From assembly GCA_013178015.1 (NCBI GenBank), contig JABLXR010000021.1, positions 1 through 60,403 on the forward strand: DNA of 60,403 nucleotides. The letters are read 5' to 3'. Of the stretch, positions 1-7,596 are shown in pieces. The notes under the pieces are model-generated. The model saw only the letters and a program-made list of their open reading frames with translations. It did not search any database and had not been told where the DNA came from. The position numbers were made by a program, and so were the translations under genes. The stretch is from Anaerolineae bacterium. Its GTDB lineage: Bacteria; Chloroflexota; Anaerolineae; DRVO01. Within the stretch, counting starts at the first letter, position 1. Each line of letters starts with the position of its first letter.

Positions 1-28
1 TATCACGCATCACGTATCACGCATCACG
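1..28. repeat. Tandem 14-bp low-complexity repeat (TATCACGCATCACG x2)
   Basis: Two perfect copies of a 14-bp unit open the window, and the array probably continues to the left. The same CACGCATCACG theme recurs, on the other strand, at the gene end near 34660-34733. It lies upstream of the isomerase gene and codes for nothing visible. Confidence 0.8.
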
Positions 29-57
29 ACCCACTAGCGTCGGCTAAGGAGCACGGT

Positions 58-996
58 ATGGACATAGGCATGTCGCTGTTCGACCTGAACTACGAGCAGC
101 TGGGCAGGGCTCTCTCGATCATCGCCGATTCGGGCGTCAGGGCCATCGAGGTAAGCTTCATCCCCTTCACCGCCACCGACGAGCAGCTGCGGCACCTTTC
201 GCGCCGCTACGCTAATGCCGGCGCCCCCTGGCGCTCCATACACGCCCAGTTCGGAGAGGACGGCGACCTGGGGTCCACCATCGAGAGCTTGCGCCGGCAC
301 GGCGTCGAGGTCCACAAGGACCTCATCCGACGGGCGCACGTGGTGGACGCCCCCTACATAGTCGTGCATCCTGGGAGAGGTGTGCGGGACCTGACTCGCA
401 TTCCGGCGCAAGAGGTGAGCACCCGGCGCAGCCTGGAGGAGCTGGTGCCCCTGGCAGAAGAGGCCGGGGTGGTGCTGGCGCTGGAGAACATGCTGCCGCA
501 CCATTCTTACGAGCAGTCGGAGCGGATGCGGGCCCTGGTGGAGGAGTTCGACTCACCAGCACTTAGGACCTGCTTCGACAGCGGCCACGCTCACGTGGGC
601 GAGGGAGTGCCGCACGTGGTGCAGGCTCTGGGGGAGACCATCGTGACCGTGCATCTGGCCGACAATGACACTTCCGGGGACCTGCACCTGCAACCGCCCT
701 ACGGCACCATCAACTGGGCTCAGGTCTTCCGAGGCCTGGCGGACGCCGGCTTCCAGGGGCCGATGACGGTGGAGACCCGCCCCTGGGGCGCCTCCAGACC
801 TAGCCGCTTGGTTCTGGAGCTGCAGGCCCTGCACCACACGTCCACGGGCATAGAGGGTGCTCTGCCCCAGATTCGGCGCGACAATGGCACGGGCGCATGG
901 CTGCGCTGCCCGCTGTGTGGGCACTACACGGTGGAGACACGCGAAGGCCTCTCCTGTGCCTGCGGTGAGGACAAGTTGGACTACCGGCAGATATAG
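58..996 (+). CDS. Sugar phosphate isomerase/epimerase-like TIM barrel with C-terminal zinc ribbon
   Basis: This 312-aa protein looks like the AP-endonuclease-2/xylose-isomerase-like TIM-barrel family, which isomerises or epimerises sugars in the cytoplasm. Likely metal ligands sit in HPGRG (about residue 102), LEN (about 143), CFDSGHAH (about 173), VHLADND and the late VETRPWG. The last 30 residues carry CPLC and CAC, a probable zinc ribbon that is not part of the usual fold. The ATG follows AAGGAG at a good distance. It converges with the opine-dehydrogenase gene. The substrate cannot be told from sequence. Confidence 0.85.
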   Translation: MDIGMSLFDLNYEQLGRALSIIADSGVRAIEVSFIPFTATDEQLRHLSRRYANAGAPWRSIHAQFGEDGDLGSTIESLRRHGVEVHKDLIRRAHVVDAPYIVVHPGRGVRDLTRIPAQEVSTRRSLEELVPLAEEAGVVLALENMLPHHSYEQSERMRALVEEFDSPALRTCFDSGHAHVGEGVPHVVQALGETIVTVHLADNDTSGDLHLQPPYGTINWAQVFRGLADAGFQGPMTVETRPWGASRPSRLVLELQALHHTSTGIEGALPQIRRDNGTGAWLRCPLCGHYTVETREGLSCACGEDKLDYRQI

Positions 997-1073
997 GGCC
1001 CGGCGAGGCCTATCCGATCAAGGCGCGGGACACCTGGGGCGCATTCACGGCATCTCGCCTTCCCGTGGGCCCT
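995..1073. terminator. Inverted repeat between convergent genes
   Basis: AGGGCCC (995-1001) and GGGCCCT (1067-1073) form a perfect 7-bp inverted repeat spanning the 84-bp gap between convergent genes. It has no T tract, so a terminator role is inferred from its position. Confidence 0.35.
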
Positions 1074-1080
1074 CGCTCGT

Positions 1081-2190
1081 CTACTCCGGCCGCACGCCCT
1101 CGTTCACGAAGGCGGTTAGCTCTCCCACAGTCAGGTTCTCTAGGCCCAGCCTGTCCAGGGTGCGGCCGCGGCGCCAGTAGTCGGTGTGGTGGATCACCGA
1201 CGCCAGCCGGATGATGGCGTCCATCATGCCGACGGCCACCCCGTAGCGCTGCCCCAGAGCGGCGATGGGCACCAGGCTCATGGGCACATCCTCGGTGATA
1301 TAGCGATGGTTGAGGGATGAGGGTCCCTTGATGCCGTAGTACCCGGGCTGGTTGTGGATGGCCTCGTAGAGGTCGTCGCCCCGGGCGTCATAGGCCATCT
1401 GCAGCCACTCCTGAGCCGTCTGCGCCCGCACTCCTAGCGCCGCCGCTACCGTCACCCTCTCCCGGTCCAGGACGTCGAGGACGCGCGCCACCGAAGGGCT
1501 GGCGCCGTCTATGTAGAACTGGAAGTCCCCATGGGTGGCCTCGATCCAGCCGGCATTCAGGATGGTGAGGGCAGGGTGGAAGATGGCACCCATGTTGTCC
1601 AGACTGGTCTTGAGAACGTTGCCGCCGTCTATGAACTGGGGGTAAGCAGGGCGCAGGGCCTCCAGCACTCTCTGGGTGCGAGTGGCCGGGAGGGCCGCCA
1701 GGGGCACGGCCTCCTTGATACGGAAGATGCGGGCCTGAGCCGGGCCCTCGCTGCGGCTGGCGTAGATGAGGGTGGCGGCCTCGGCCACGGTGACGTCCTT
1801 CTGGCAGCCGGAGTCGCGCAGCATCTTCTCGAACTCGATGGCGCCGCAAGTGCGGCCCGGATTGAGCACCACCACCTGACCGTCGGCCAGATGAGGGGCG
1901 GCCTGGGTGGCGATCTCCCGGTGAGCCGTGGAAGGAGTGGCCACCATCACCACTTCGGCACCGTCGAGGGCCTCGGCGTAGTCCGAGGTCACGCCGGCCA
2001 GGCGGCCGAAACCCCCGCGTTCGCCGCCGTTGATCACCAGGTCTATCCCTCCCCGTTGGCGGATGGCGGCTACGCGCTCGGGGGTGCGGTTGAACAGGGT
2101 CGTAGGAAAGCCCATGAGGGCCAGGTGGGCGGCCATGGCTTTGCCCCCGTGGCCGGCTCCCAGAACGGTGAATCTGGTGTTGTTGCCCAT
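1081..2190 (-). CDS. NAD/NADP octopine/nopaline (opine) dehydrogenase family protein
   Basis: The 369-aa protein has an N-terminal Rossmann fold (VLGAGHGGKAMAAHLAL, residues 9-25) and a C-terminal opine-dehydrogenase-type helical domain containing the family-like HPALTILNAGWIE and a late HHTDYWRRGRTLDRLG segment. Such enzymes reductively couple an amino acid with a 2-oxo acid, or run in reverse to break opines down. AGGAG lies 10 nt before the ATG. It is downstream of the B12-binding gene on the same strand, about 105 bp away with a hairpin between, so the two may be co-transcribed. The substrate pair is unknown. Confidence 0.85.
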   Translation of the reverse strand: MGNNTRFTVLGAGHGGKAMAAHLALMGFPTTLFNRTPERVAAIRQRGGIDLVINGGERGGFGRLAGVTSDYAEALDGAEVVMVATPSTAHREIATQAAPHLADGQVVVLNPGRTCGAIEFEKMLRDSGCQKDVTVAEAATLIYASRSEGPAQARIFRIKEAVPLAALPATRTQRVLEALRPAYPQFIDGGNVLKTSLDNMGAIFHPALTILNAGWIEATHGDFQFYIDGASPSVARVLDVLDRERVTVAAALGVRAQTAQEWLQMAYDARGDDLYEAIHNQPGYYGIKGPSSLNHRYITEDVPMSLVPIAALGQRYGVAVGMMDAIIRLASVIHHTDYWRRGRTLDRLGLENLTVGELTAFVNEGVRPE

Positions 2191-2234
2191 GTTGAGTGCT
2201 GCTCCTTGTTTGGTGGTCCCCCACGAGTCCTGTC

Positions 2235-2281
2235 CTCACGCGAAGCCGCCAAGCTGCGCTCGTTGGGCGTCTTCGCGTGAG
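2235..2281 (-). terminator. 11-bp stem hairpin between B12 gene and opine dehydrogenase
   Basis: CTCACGCGAAG (2235-2245) and CTTCGCGTGAG (2271-2281) are exact reverse complements with a 25-nt loop that can extend the stem. It sits after the B12 gene stop and before the dehydrogenase start, both on the minus strand. It could attenuate read-through or stabilise the downstream RNA. Confidence 0.45.
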
Positions 2282-2294
2282 TTCTGCGGCGCTC

Positions 2295-4001
2295 TCAGCG
2301 ACGACTGTCACCTCCGGCAGCGGCGGACCGGCGAGCCCGCTTCGCCCGTACGCGCACCGGCAGCAGATCCGCCAGACGCTCGCGCTCCCGGAGGGGCTGG
2401 CCCGATTCCGGGTGCACGGCCACGCAGGCGCCCCGCTCGTCTATGCGGCTGACGATGCGGCCGCAGGCATAGAGGTTGTTCTTCAGGTGGGGCGCATCCA
2501 GGATGCCCGCGGTCACCGCCCGCGTCAGTACCGCAGCGTCCGCCAGCGGGTCCCGCACCTCGGCAGCAGCCAGGGCCTTGATGGCCTCTAGAGTCACCCT
2601 CGCCTCCGCCACCAACTCCTCCTTGCGCTCGCGGACGCGGGGGTCCACGGTCATGTCGGGCTGGCCGCGGACGGCATTCTCAACTGCCCGGCGGGTGACC
2701 TTGCTAGCGGCGATGACGTCTTCGGCGGTGGCGGCGTGGTGAGCCTCCGTGTGCCCCACCACGTGGACGATGTGCGGGTTCACCGCCATCTGCAGGTAGG
2801 TTGCGGCACCGAGGTGGCCTCGAGCCGCCTCGTCATCCAGGGGGTGGCTGAGCAGGCCCACGCGAGTCTGCCGCCAGATGCGGAAGTCCGGTCCGGCCAG
2901 GGGCTCGATGATCTCCAGGCAGGCCAAGGCTTTGGCCAGGTCCATGGTGTCGGAGACGCCGGGCGGGCTGTTGAACATGAGCTGGGCGACGTAGTCCCGC
3001 ACCCCGTAGGCCTTGGCGTTGTAGGCGGAGAGGTAGGCGGACACCACGTAGATCACGTCGGGGGCATCGCGCATGCCCCAGTGGTGGGGCTCGTTGAGCT
3101 CCACCGGAATGCCCCGCTCGCCGTACCAGGCGATCAGCTTCTGGTGCTCGTGGACCGACTGCTCCAGGCTGTGGGGCCCGCGTCCGTCCATGGCGTTGAA
3201 CCAGTAGAGGGGCACGGCGGGCCAAGCGATGTTGATGGTATCCACGTACATCTCGGCCAGCCGGATGAGGTCGTCGGTGCCGGAGTAGGTGCGCATGAGG
3301 GGGTAGTTGCCCCGGCGCGAGGCCCGGTACAGGGCTCGGTAGTCGTCCGCACTGCGTACAGGCACGCCGCCGGCCCCGGCCCGGCCCGGGTCCTGGCGCT
3401 CGGGGTGGAAGAAATTGGCTTGTGCGTCCTGGTCTGTGCCCAGGGAGATGACATCCAGGGTGCGCGATTCGGCGATCTTCTCTATCCCCTCGACCGTCTC
3501 CTGCATGGTGGGCAGGCCGAAGTGATGCCGCAGTAAGGGGTAGGGCGCCTTCCAGGCGATGCGCTCCAGGAGCGTGTGAGGGAAGTCCTCCTCCAGGGTG
3601 GGCAGGCGACTACCCCGCACGTAGGCGAGCACCTCGTCCAGCGTCTGAGAGCCATCGAAGACCGCATCGAAGAAGTCGCCCAAAGCCCGAGCCTGGTCGG
3701 CCACGGGCGGCGTACCGCCGAAGGCGAAGCGCACGCCCCGCCCCCGCAGATCGGCCCCCGCCTCGGCCAGCTGCCGCAACAGCCTCTCGCCCGTCTCTGG
3801 GGTGAGCCGGTAGGAGACGCCCACCAGATCGGCGGCTTCGGCCCGAGCCACTTCGATGACCCGCTCCACGGGCACGGCTGGGCCCAGGAACACGGTCCGC
3901 CAGCCGGCCTGCTCGGCCAGCCGCAGGAAGTTCACCACACCGGCGACGTGGACGCACTCGCCCAGGGCCGCACCCACAACTACCTTCTGCTTTTCGTTCA
4001 T
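2295..4001 (-). CDS. Cobalamin-binding-domain protein with mutase-like C-terminal region
   Basis: The 568-aa protein starts with a B12-binding Rossmann fold. GECVHVAG at residues 14-21 aligns with the GADCHAVG of glutamate mutase small subunits, keeping the cobalt-ligand His18 and Gly21 but with Cys16 in place of the Asp of DxHxxG. The long C-terminal part (about 170-500) contains SLGTDQDAQANFF and ELNEPHHWGMRDAPD and looks like a TIM-barrel, methylaspartate-mutase-E-like region. Binding and catalytic domains would therefore be in one chain. GGAG lies 8 nt before the ATG. A c-di-AMP riboswitch lies in its leader. The reaction is unknown; an aminomutase-like carbon-skeleton rearrangement is one possibility. 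Confidence 0.7.
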   Translation of the reverse strand: MNEKQKVVVGAALGECVHVAGVVNFLRLAEQAGWRTVFLGPAVPVERVIEVARAEAADLVGVSYRLTPETGERLLRQLAEAGADLRGRGVRFAFGGTPPVADQARALGDFFDAVFDGSQTLDEVLAYVRGSRLPTLEEDFPHTLLERIAWKAPYPLLRHHFGLPTMQETVEGIEKIAESRTLDVISLGTDQDAQANFFHPERQDPGRAGAGGVPVRSADDYRALYRASRRGNYPLMRTYSGTDDLIRLAEMYVDTINIAWPAVPLYWFNAMDGRGPHSLEQSVHEHQKLIAWYGERGIPVELNEPHHWGMRDAPDVIYVVSAYLSAYNAKAYGVRDYVAQLMFNSPPGVSDTMDLAKALACLEIIEPLAGPDFRIWRQTRVGLLSHPLDDEAARGHLGAATYLQMAVNPHIVHVVGHTEAHHAATAEDVIAASKVTRRAVENAVRGQPDMTVDPRVRERKEELVAEARVTLEAIKALAAAEVRDPLADAAVLTRAVTAGILDAPHLKNNLYACGRIVSRIDERGACVAVHPESGQPLRERERLADLLPVRVRAKRARRSAAAGGDSRR

Positions 4002-4074
4002 GGTCTACACTCCACTAACTGAGATATGGCGAACACTCGGCGTCACAATCGAACCGGATCGGGGAAGGCAAGAT

Positions 4075-4157
4075 GCCTCTGGCCCGAAGCCTGAGCCGGC
4101 CCAGCCGGGGCACGGCCAGATGCGGGGACCCTGGGGACGCTCTTCGGGCCCTGAGGC
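4075..4157 (-). promoter_or_regulatory. Long hairpin between riboswitch and B12 gene (possible expression platform)
   Basis: On the minus strand the arm read from 4157 to 4142 pairs with the arm read from 4089 to 4075 through GGCCCGAAG/CTTCGGGCC plus an outer GCCTC/GAGGC, giving about 14 pairs with a small bulge. It lies between the aptamer and the B12-protein start, where a transcriptional expression platform would be. No strong U tract follows. Confidence 0.45.
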
Positions 4158-4189
4158 TCAATGGCGGGGCCACTTCCCCCGTTCTTCCG

Positions 4190-4335
4190 GCTGCCTACGA
4201 GGTTAGCTGACGGGTTCGGGCTGGAAGAGCTGCCCTACGCGCCTGCTCGGCGGGGATGGCACTTCCATCCCCGTACCTAAGCGCGACTCACCCCGGCTGG
4301 TTGGATCCCCCGCCTCCCACTCGGGAGTTCGGCGC
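4190..4335 (-). ncRNA. Cyclic-di-AMP riboswitch (ydaO/yuaA class)
   Basis: Read on the minus strand, this region shows the ydaO/yuaA consensus in order: a GCCGAAC 5' strand, GGGGGATCC, CCGGGGTGAGTC, TTAGGTACGGGG with its hairpin, CCCGAACCCGTCAGC, and the diagnostic TAACCTCGTAGGC closing the outer stem. Order and spacing match the family as known from Bacillus ydaO, which binds c-di-AMP and usually switches expression off. The next gene on this strand starts at 4001 (B12-binding protein). Usual targets are cell-wall hydrolases, K+ transporters and osmolyte genes, so this target is unexpected. Confidence 0.9.
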
Positions 4336-4484
4336 CGGTAGTATACCACGAGCAGAGCCGCCGCGCGCGGCAAGTACCGCCGCCGGGGCAGCCCAGGTTG
4401 TGCCGAACCGGGCGGGGCCAGACCCCATCTTCGTGCAGACCGCGATAGCCCGTCACCCGGAGGGACAGGCCCTACATCCGCGAC
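4336..4484. other. Leader/upstream DNA with no gene seen
   Basis: This lies between the end of the MBL-hydrolase gene and the riboswitch. The promoter for the riboswitch transcript should be here or in the MBL gene. A GGTAGTATACC palindrome at 4337-4347 is the only AT-containing motif noticed. Confidence 0.4.
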
Positions 4485-5228
4485 CTAATGGTAGCTCTCC
4501 GGCACCAGCAGCCGATCCATCCGGGCCAAGGCCGCCTGAAGGTGCCGGTACCCTTCCCTGAGGGCGGGCATGGTGTGGCCGGGCAGGAAGACTTCCACGT
4601 CCAGGGCGGCCAGGCGGCGCACCGTCTCCAGGTGGGCTTGCAGGTCGCAGTCGGGGATGTTCTGCAGCAGGATCTTCCCCCCGGCGAATACGTTGTCCCC
4701 CCCGAACAGGTGCAGCTTGCCATCGCGCCGGAAGGTGAAGGCGCAGTGGCCGGCGCAGTGACCGGGCGTCTCCAGCAGCTCGAAGGTGACGTCTCCCACC
4801 GTCAGGGCCTCACCGTCCTCCAGCACGCGGTCCACCGGGCAAGCGCGGAAGACGTAGTCGGGGTCGTAGAGGCCGGCGCGCTTGGCGGCGCCCATGCTGA
4901 TCATCTCTTCGTCCCCCCGGCGCAGGGCCTCGGCCGTGTGGGACGTGGCCACCACCTGCACGCCCAGCCTCTCGTAGAAGTCCGCCGCCCCGCCGCTGTG
5001 GTCGGCGTGCTTGTGGGTGACGAGCAGGTGAGTCACCGCCTCCGGATCCAGTCCGTCGCCCCGCAGGTGACGCAAGATCAGGTCGGTGCCCTCGCCACCC
5101 ACGCCGGCGTCCACCAGGGCAATGGGCCCGTCGCAGTCCACGGCGTAGACGGTGCAGTCGCTGCGGTGAGACAGGAACAGACCATTGGCGCCGCTTCCCA
5201 CCAGGTACACACGATCGGTCAGGCGCAT
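4485..5228 (-). CDS. MBL-fold metallo-hydrolase
   Basis: The 247-aa protein has the metallo-beta-lactamase signature THKHADHSGG (HxHxDH, about residues 78-87), then further His/Asp ligands in ETPGHCAGH and FGGD and a late LPGHT. These bind two metal ions for hydrolysis of thioesters, lactones or phosphoesters; glyoxalase-II-like enzymes are relatives. I chose the inner ATG at 5228 because AGGAGG (5235-5240) sits 6 nt upstream; an ATG 24 bp earlier lacks this. The substrate is not predictable. Confidence 0.85.
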   Translation of the reverse strand: MRLTDRVYLVGSGANGLFLSHRSDCTVYAVDCDGPIALVDAGVGGEGTDLILRHLRGDGLDPEAVTHLLVTHKHADHSGGAADFYERLGVQVVATSHTAEALRRGDEEMISMGAAKRAGLYDPDYVFRACPVDRVLEDGEALTVGDVTFELLETPGHCAGHCAFTFRRDGKLHLFGGDNVFAGGKILLQNIPDCDLQAHLETVRRLAALDVEVFLPGHTMPALREGYRHLQAALARMDRLLVPESYH

Positions 5229-5260
5229 TAGGAGCCTCCTCGGGAACCTCATCTGCTCGC

Positions 5261-5266
5261 ATTATA
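5261..5266 (-). promoter_or_regulatory. -10 box TATAAT for MBL hydrolase gene
   Basis: A perfect TATAAT on the minus strand lies 33 nt before the MBL start. No good -35 is visible 16-18 nt upstream. In DNA this GC-rich a perfect hexamer is notable. Confidence 0.5.
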
Positions 5267-5389
5267 CAGAGCTTTTGCCTGCCGGGAGCGCCCGGATCGC
5301 ACCGCGGCGGGAACACCGAGGAGAACCGGGTAGAGCAGAGGCTCGCAGGGGGCTGGTGAGGAACTGGAGCAGATGTCCTTCCCTATCTG

Positions 5390-5426
5390 TCCTCTGCGAT
5401 CTCCGCGGTCTCGGCGGTGAATCCCC
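5390..5426. repeat. Dispersed CTCTGCGATCTCCGCGGTCTC-type intergenic repeat
   Basis: This short segment shares its GCGGTCTC..GCGGTG..AATCCCC pattern with the inverted repeat at 18447-18620. It is non-coding and lies in the divergent MBL/MATE gap. Confidence 0.5.
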
Positions 5427-5447
5427 CGTTCGGCTTTCCTACGCTAA

Positions 5448-5465
5448 GTATTGGATGTACAATAC
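5448..5465 (+). promoter_or_regulatory. Palindrome GTATTG-N6-CAATAC overlapping a TACAAT -10
   Basis: GTATTG (5448-5453) and CAATAC (5460-5465) are perfect inverted half-sites. The right half overlaps TACAAT (5458-5463), a -10 candidate for the MATE-Nudix transcript. This layout is typical of an operator for a dimeric regulator (TetR/MarR/MerR style). The regulator gene is not nearby. Confidence 0.45.
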
Positions 5466-5580
5466 ACTGAACTAGCGCCTCGCCGGTGACTTCCTGGTGA
5501 GCGTCTGGGGGCACGTCCGTGGCCCGGCCGCCATCACCAGCCAGCCCCCGCGCATCGGGCCTCATCTCGGGAGAGAGACA

Positions 5581-6984
5581 GTGACTTCCGAAGCAGAGAT
5601 CATTGCTCCGGCCCGGCCGGCACGCGCCCGTCGAGCGGTGACCATCCCTCTGGACGACAAGTCCGTCGGCTCTGCCGTCAACAAGCTGGCCTGGCCCATC
5701 ATTCTGGAGAACCTCTTCCAGACCGCCCTGGGAACCACCAACATGCTCATGGTCTCCCGGCTGGGGGCGGCCTCGGTGGCCGGCATTGGCAGCGCCACCC
5801 AGCTCCTCATGGTGATGCAGGCCGCCTTCGGAGCCATCACCACCGGCACCACCGTCATGGTGGCGCGGGCCGTCGGGGGCGGCGACTACCAGATGGCCAG
5901 CCGGGTGGCCAAGCAGTCGGTCAGCCTGGGGGTGATGGTCTCGGCCCTTATCGCCCTGGCGGGCCTGTTCTTCTCCGACCTGGCCGTTCGGGCCATGGGC
6001 ACTGAGCCCGAGGTAGCCGCCCTGGGAGGCGCCTACCTGAGGGTGGTCACGGCTGCCTCTCTGGTGATGGTGATGATGTTCGTCGTGGGCGCTGCTCTGC
6101 GTGGAGCGGGCGACACGCGCACACCGATGAAGGTAACCGGCCTCATCAACCTCATCAACGTGGGTGTATCGTACGTTCTCATCTTCGGCAAGCTCGGCTT
6201 CCCCGCCCTGGGAGTAGTGGGTTCAGCCTGGGGTGCCACTGTGGCCCGCACCGTGGGTACAGCTATCCTCATGACGGTGCTCATTCGGGGCCGCGGGCCG
6301 GTGAGTATCCGCGGACGAGACGGGTGGCGGCCGGACCTCGGGATAGTGTCGCGGCTCTGGCACCTCGGCTTCCCCACCATGGTGGAGCAGTTCCTGCTCC
6401 GGGGCGGGGCGCTGCTCTACGGCGTCATCGCCATCAGCCTAGGGACAGTGGTGTACGCCACCCAGCGCATCACCTTCCAGGTGATATCCTTCTCCTTCAT
6501 GCCGGGCATGGGGTTCGCCATGGCCGCCACTACCATGGTTGGTCAGTGCCTGGGTGCGGGCCGGCCCGACTTGGCGGAGCGTTCCTCTTGGTATGCAGTT
6601 CGGGTGGCCCTGGCGATCATGCTGGCGGCGGCCGTCGCCATGTCGGTGCTGGGTCGGTCCATCATGGCCCTCTTTACCGATGACCCCGAGATGATCGCCA
6701 TCGGCTCCCAGGCACTGATTGTTATCGCCATGTCCCAGCCGTTCCAGGCTCTGGGGCAGGTGCTGGCCGGCAGCCTGCGGGGCGCAGGCGACACCCGATT
6801 CCCCATGATCGCCACTTTCACCGGCATCTGGCTCATCCGCCTGCCTCTGGGCTACCTGTTCGGGGTCATACTGGGTTGGGGACTGTCCGGAATCTACATT
6901 GCCAACGTACTGGACGCCGCCGGCAGGGCCACGGTGAACTACCTCCGCTACCGCACCGGGCGGTGGCGCAGTATCAGAGTCTGA
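5581..6984 (+). CDS. MATE family multidrug/Na+ antiporter
   Basis: About 467 aa with twelve hydrophobic segments in two homologous halves. MATE hallmarks are the early LAWPIILENLFQT, AALRGAGDTRTPM in the first half and the matching LRGAGDTRFPM in the second. These transporters expel cationic drugs or metabolites using Na+ or H+ gradients at the cytoplasmic membrane. I chose GTG 5581, preceded by GGGAGAGAGA, over an upstream GTG at 5497 whose extra 28 residues are not family-like. The Nudix gene follows after 5 bp, so they are probably co-transcribed. Confidence 0.9.
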   Translation: MTSEAEIIAPARPARARRAVTIPLDDKSVGSAVNKLAWPIILENLFQTALGTTNMLMVSRLGAASVAGIGSATQLLMVMQAAFGAITTGTTVMVARAVGGGDYQMASRVAKQSVSLGVMVSALIALAGLFFSDLAVRAMGTEPEVAALGGAYLRVVTAASLVMVMMFVVGAALRGAGDTRTPMKVTGLINLINVGVSYVLIFGKLGFPALGVVGSAWGATVARTVGTAILMTVLIRGRGPVSIRGRDGWRPDLGIVSRLWHLGFPTMVEQFLLRGGALLYGVIAISLGTVVYATQRITFQVISFSFMPGMGFAMAATTMVGQCLGAGRPDLAERSSWYAVRVALAIMLAAAVAMSVLGRSIMALFTDDPEMIAIGSQALIVIAMSQPFQALGQVLAGSLRGAGDTRFPMIATFTGIWLIRLPLGYLFGVILGWGLSGIYIANVLDAAGRATVNYLRYRTGRWRSIRV

Positions 6985-6989
6985 ATTCC

Positions 6990-7463
6990 ATGAGCACTCC
7001 GGAAGCCCGCCGCGATGCGGAGCCGCACCTCTACACCGTCGCCGTCGAGGGCGCCGTGTTCCACCGAGGCCGCTATCTCTTTGTGGTACGCTCCCGTCGA
7101 GACCGGGTCTACCCCGGCGTCCTCACCCTCCCGGGCGGCAAGGTGGAGATCGAGGCCGAGGGCGAGTCCGTCCTGGAGCGAAGCGTCCGGCGCGAGGTGA
7201 GTGAAGAAGCCGGCGTGGAGGTGGAGGACGACGTCCACTACGTCGAAAGTAAGACCTTCCGCCTGGACGATGGGCGCCACGTGCTGGACGCGGTTTTCCT
7301 CTGCCGCTATCGGGCCGGCGTCGCCCGCCCCGATGCCCGAGAGACGGAAGCGGTGGTCTGGCTCTCTCCCGAGGAGCTCGCCCGGCGGCCGGACGCCCAA
7401 GACTGGCTCATCCGCAGCGTGGCCCTGGCCGAGGTCAAGCGCCGCGCCCTAGGCTGGCAGTAA
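6990..7463 (+). CDS. Nudix hydrolase
   Basis: The 157-aa protein carries a Nudix box: GGKVEIE (about residues 47-53) and REVSEEAGV (about 70-78), the Mg-binding loop-helix that cleaves nucleoside diphosphates linked to another group. The stretch between the two halves is slightly longer than the canonical spacing, so the helix register may be shifted. The start ATG lies 5 bp after the MATE stop. The MATE-Nudix pairing may combine export with clean-up of damaged or modified nucleotides, but that link is inference. Confidence 0.8.
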   Translation: MSTPEARRDAEPHLYTVAVEGAVFHRGRYLFVVRSRRDRVYPGVLTLPGGKVEIEAEGESVLERSVRREVSEEAGVEVEDDVHYVESKTFRLDDGRHVLDAVFLCRYRAGVARPDARETEAVVWLSPEELARRPDAQDWLIRSVALAEVKRRALGWQ

Positions 7464-7467
7464 CCCA

Positions 7468-7589
7468 GAAGAGGGGGAGAGGGGGAGACAGGGAGACAGG
7501 GAGACGGGGAGGCGTGAGCAGCGTCTCCGTGTCTCCGCGTCTCCCCCTCTCCCCGTCTCCCCCTCTCCGCGTCTCCGCGTCTCCCCTGT
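7468..7589. terminator. Low-complexity GGGAGAC/GTCTCC inverted tract between convergent genes
   Basis: The left half is repeated GGGAGAC/GGGGGAGA and the right half repeated GTCTCC/CCCTCTCC, so the whole 120-bp gap can fold into one long imperfect hairpin on either strand. It lies exactly between the convergent Nudix and UroD-like genes. A bidirectional terminator role is inferred from that position. Confidence 0.55.
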
Positions 7590-7596
7590 CAGTCGT

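Noticed and set aside
2295-4001. Cobalamin riboswitch for the B12-binding gene
   Set aside because: The leader matches the c-di-AMP class; no B12-box was seen.
4256-4561. A 101-aa plus-strand open frame between the B12 and MBL genes
   Set aside because: It runs across the riboswitch complement, is Pro/Ala-rich and has no ribosome site or family features.
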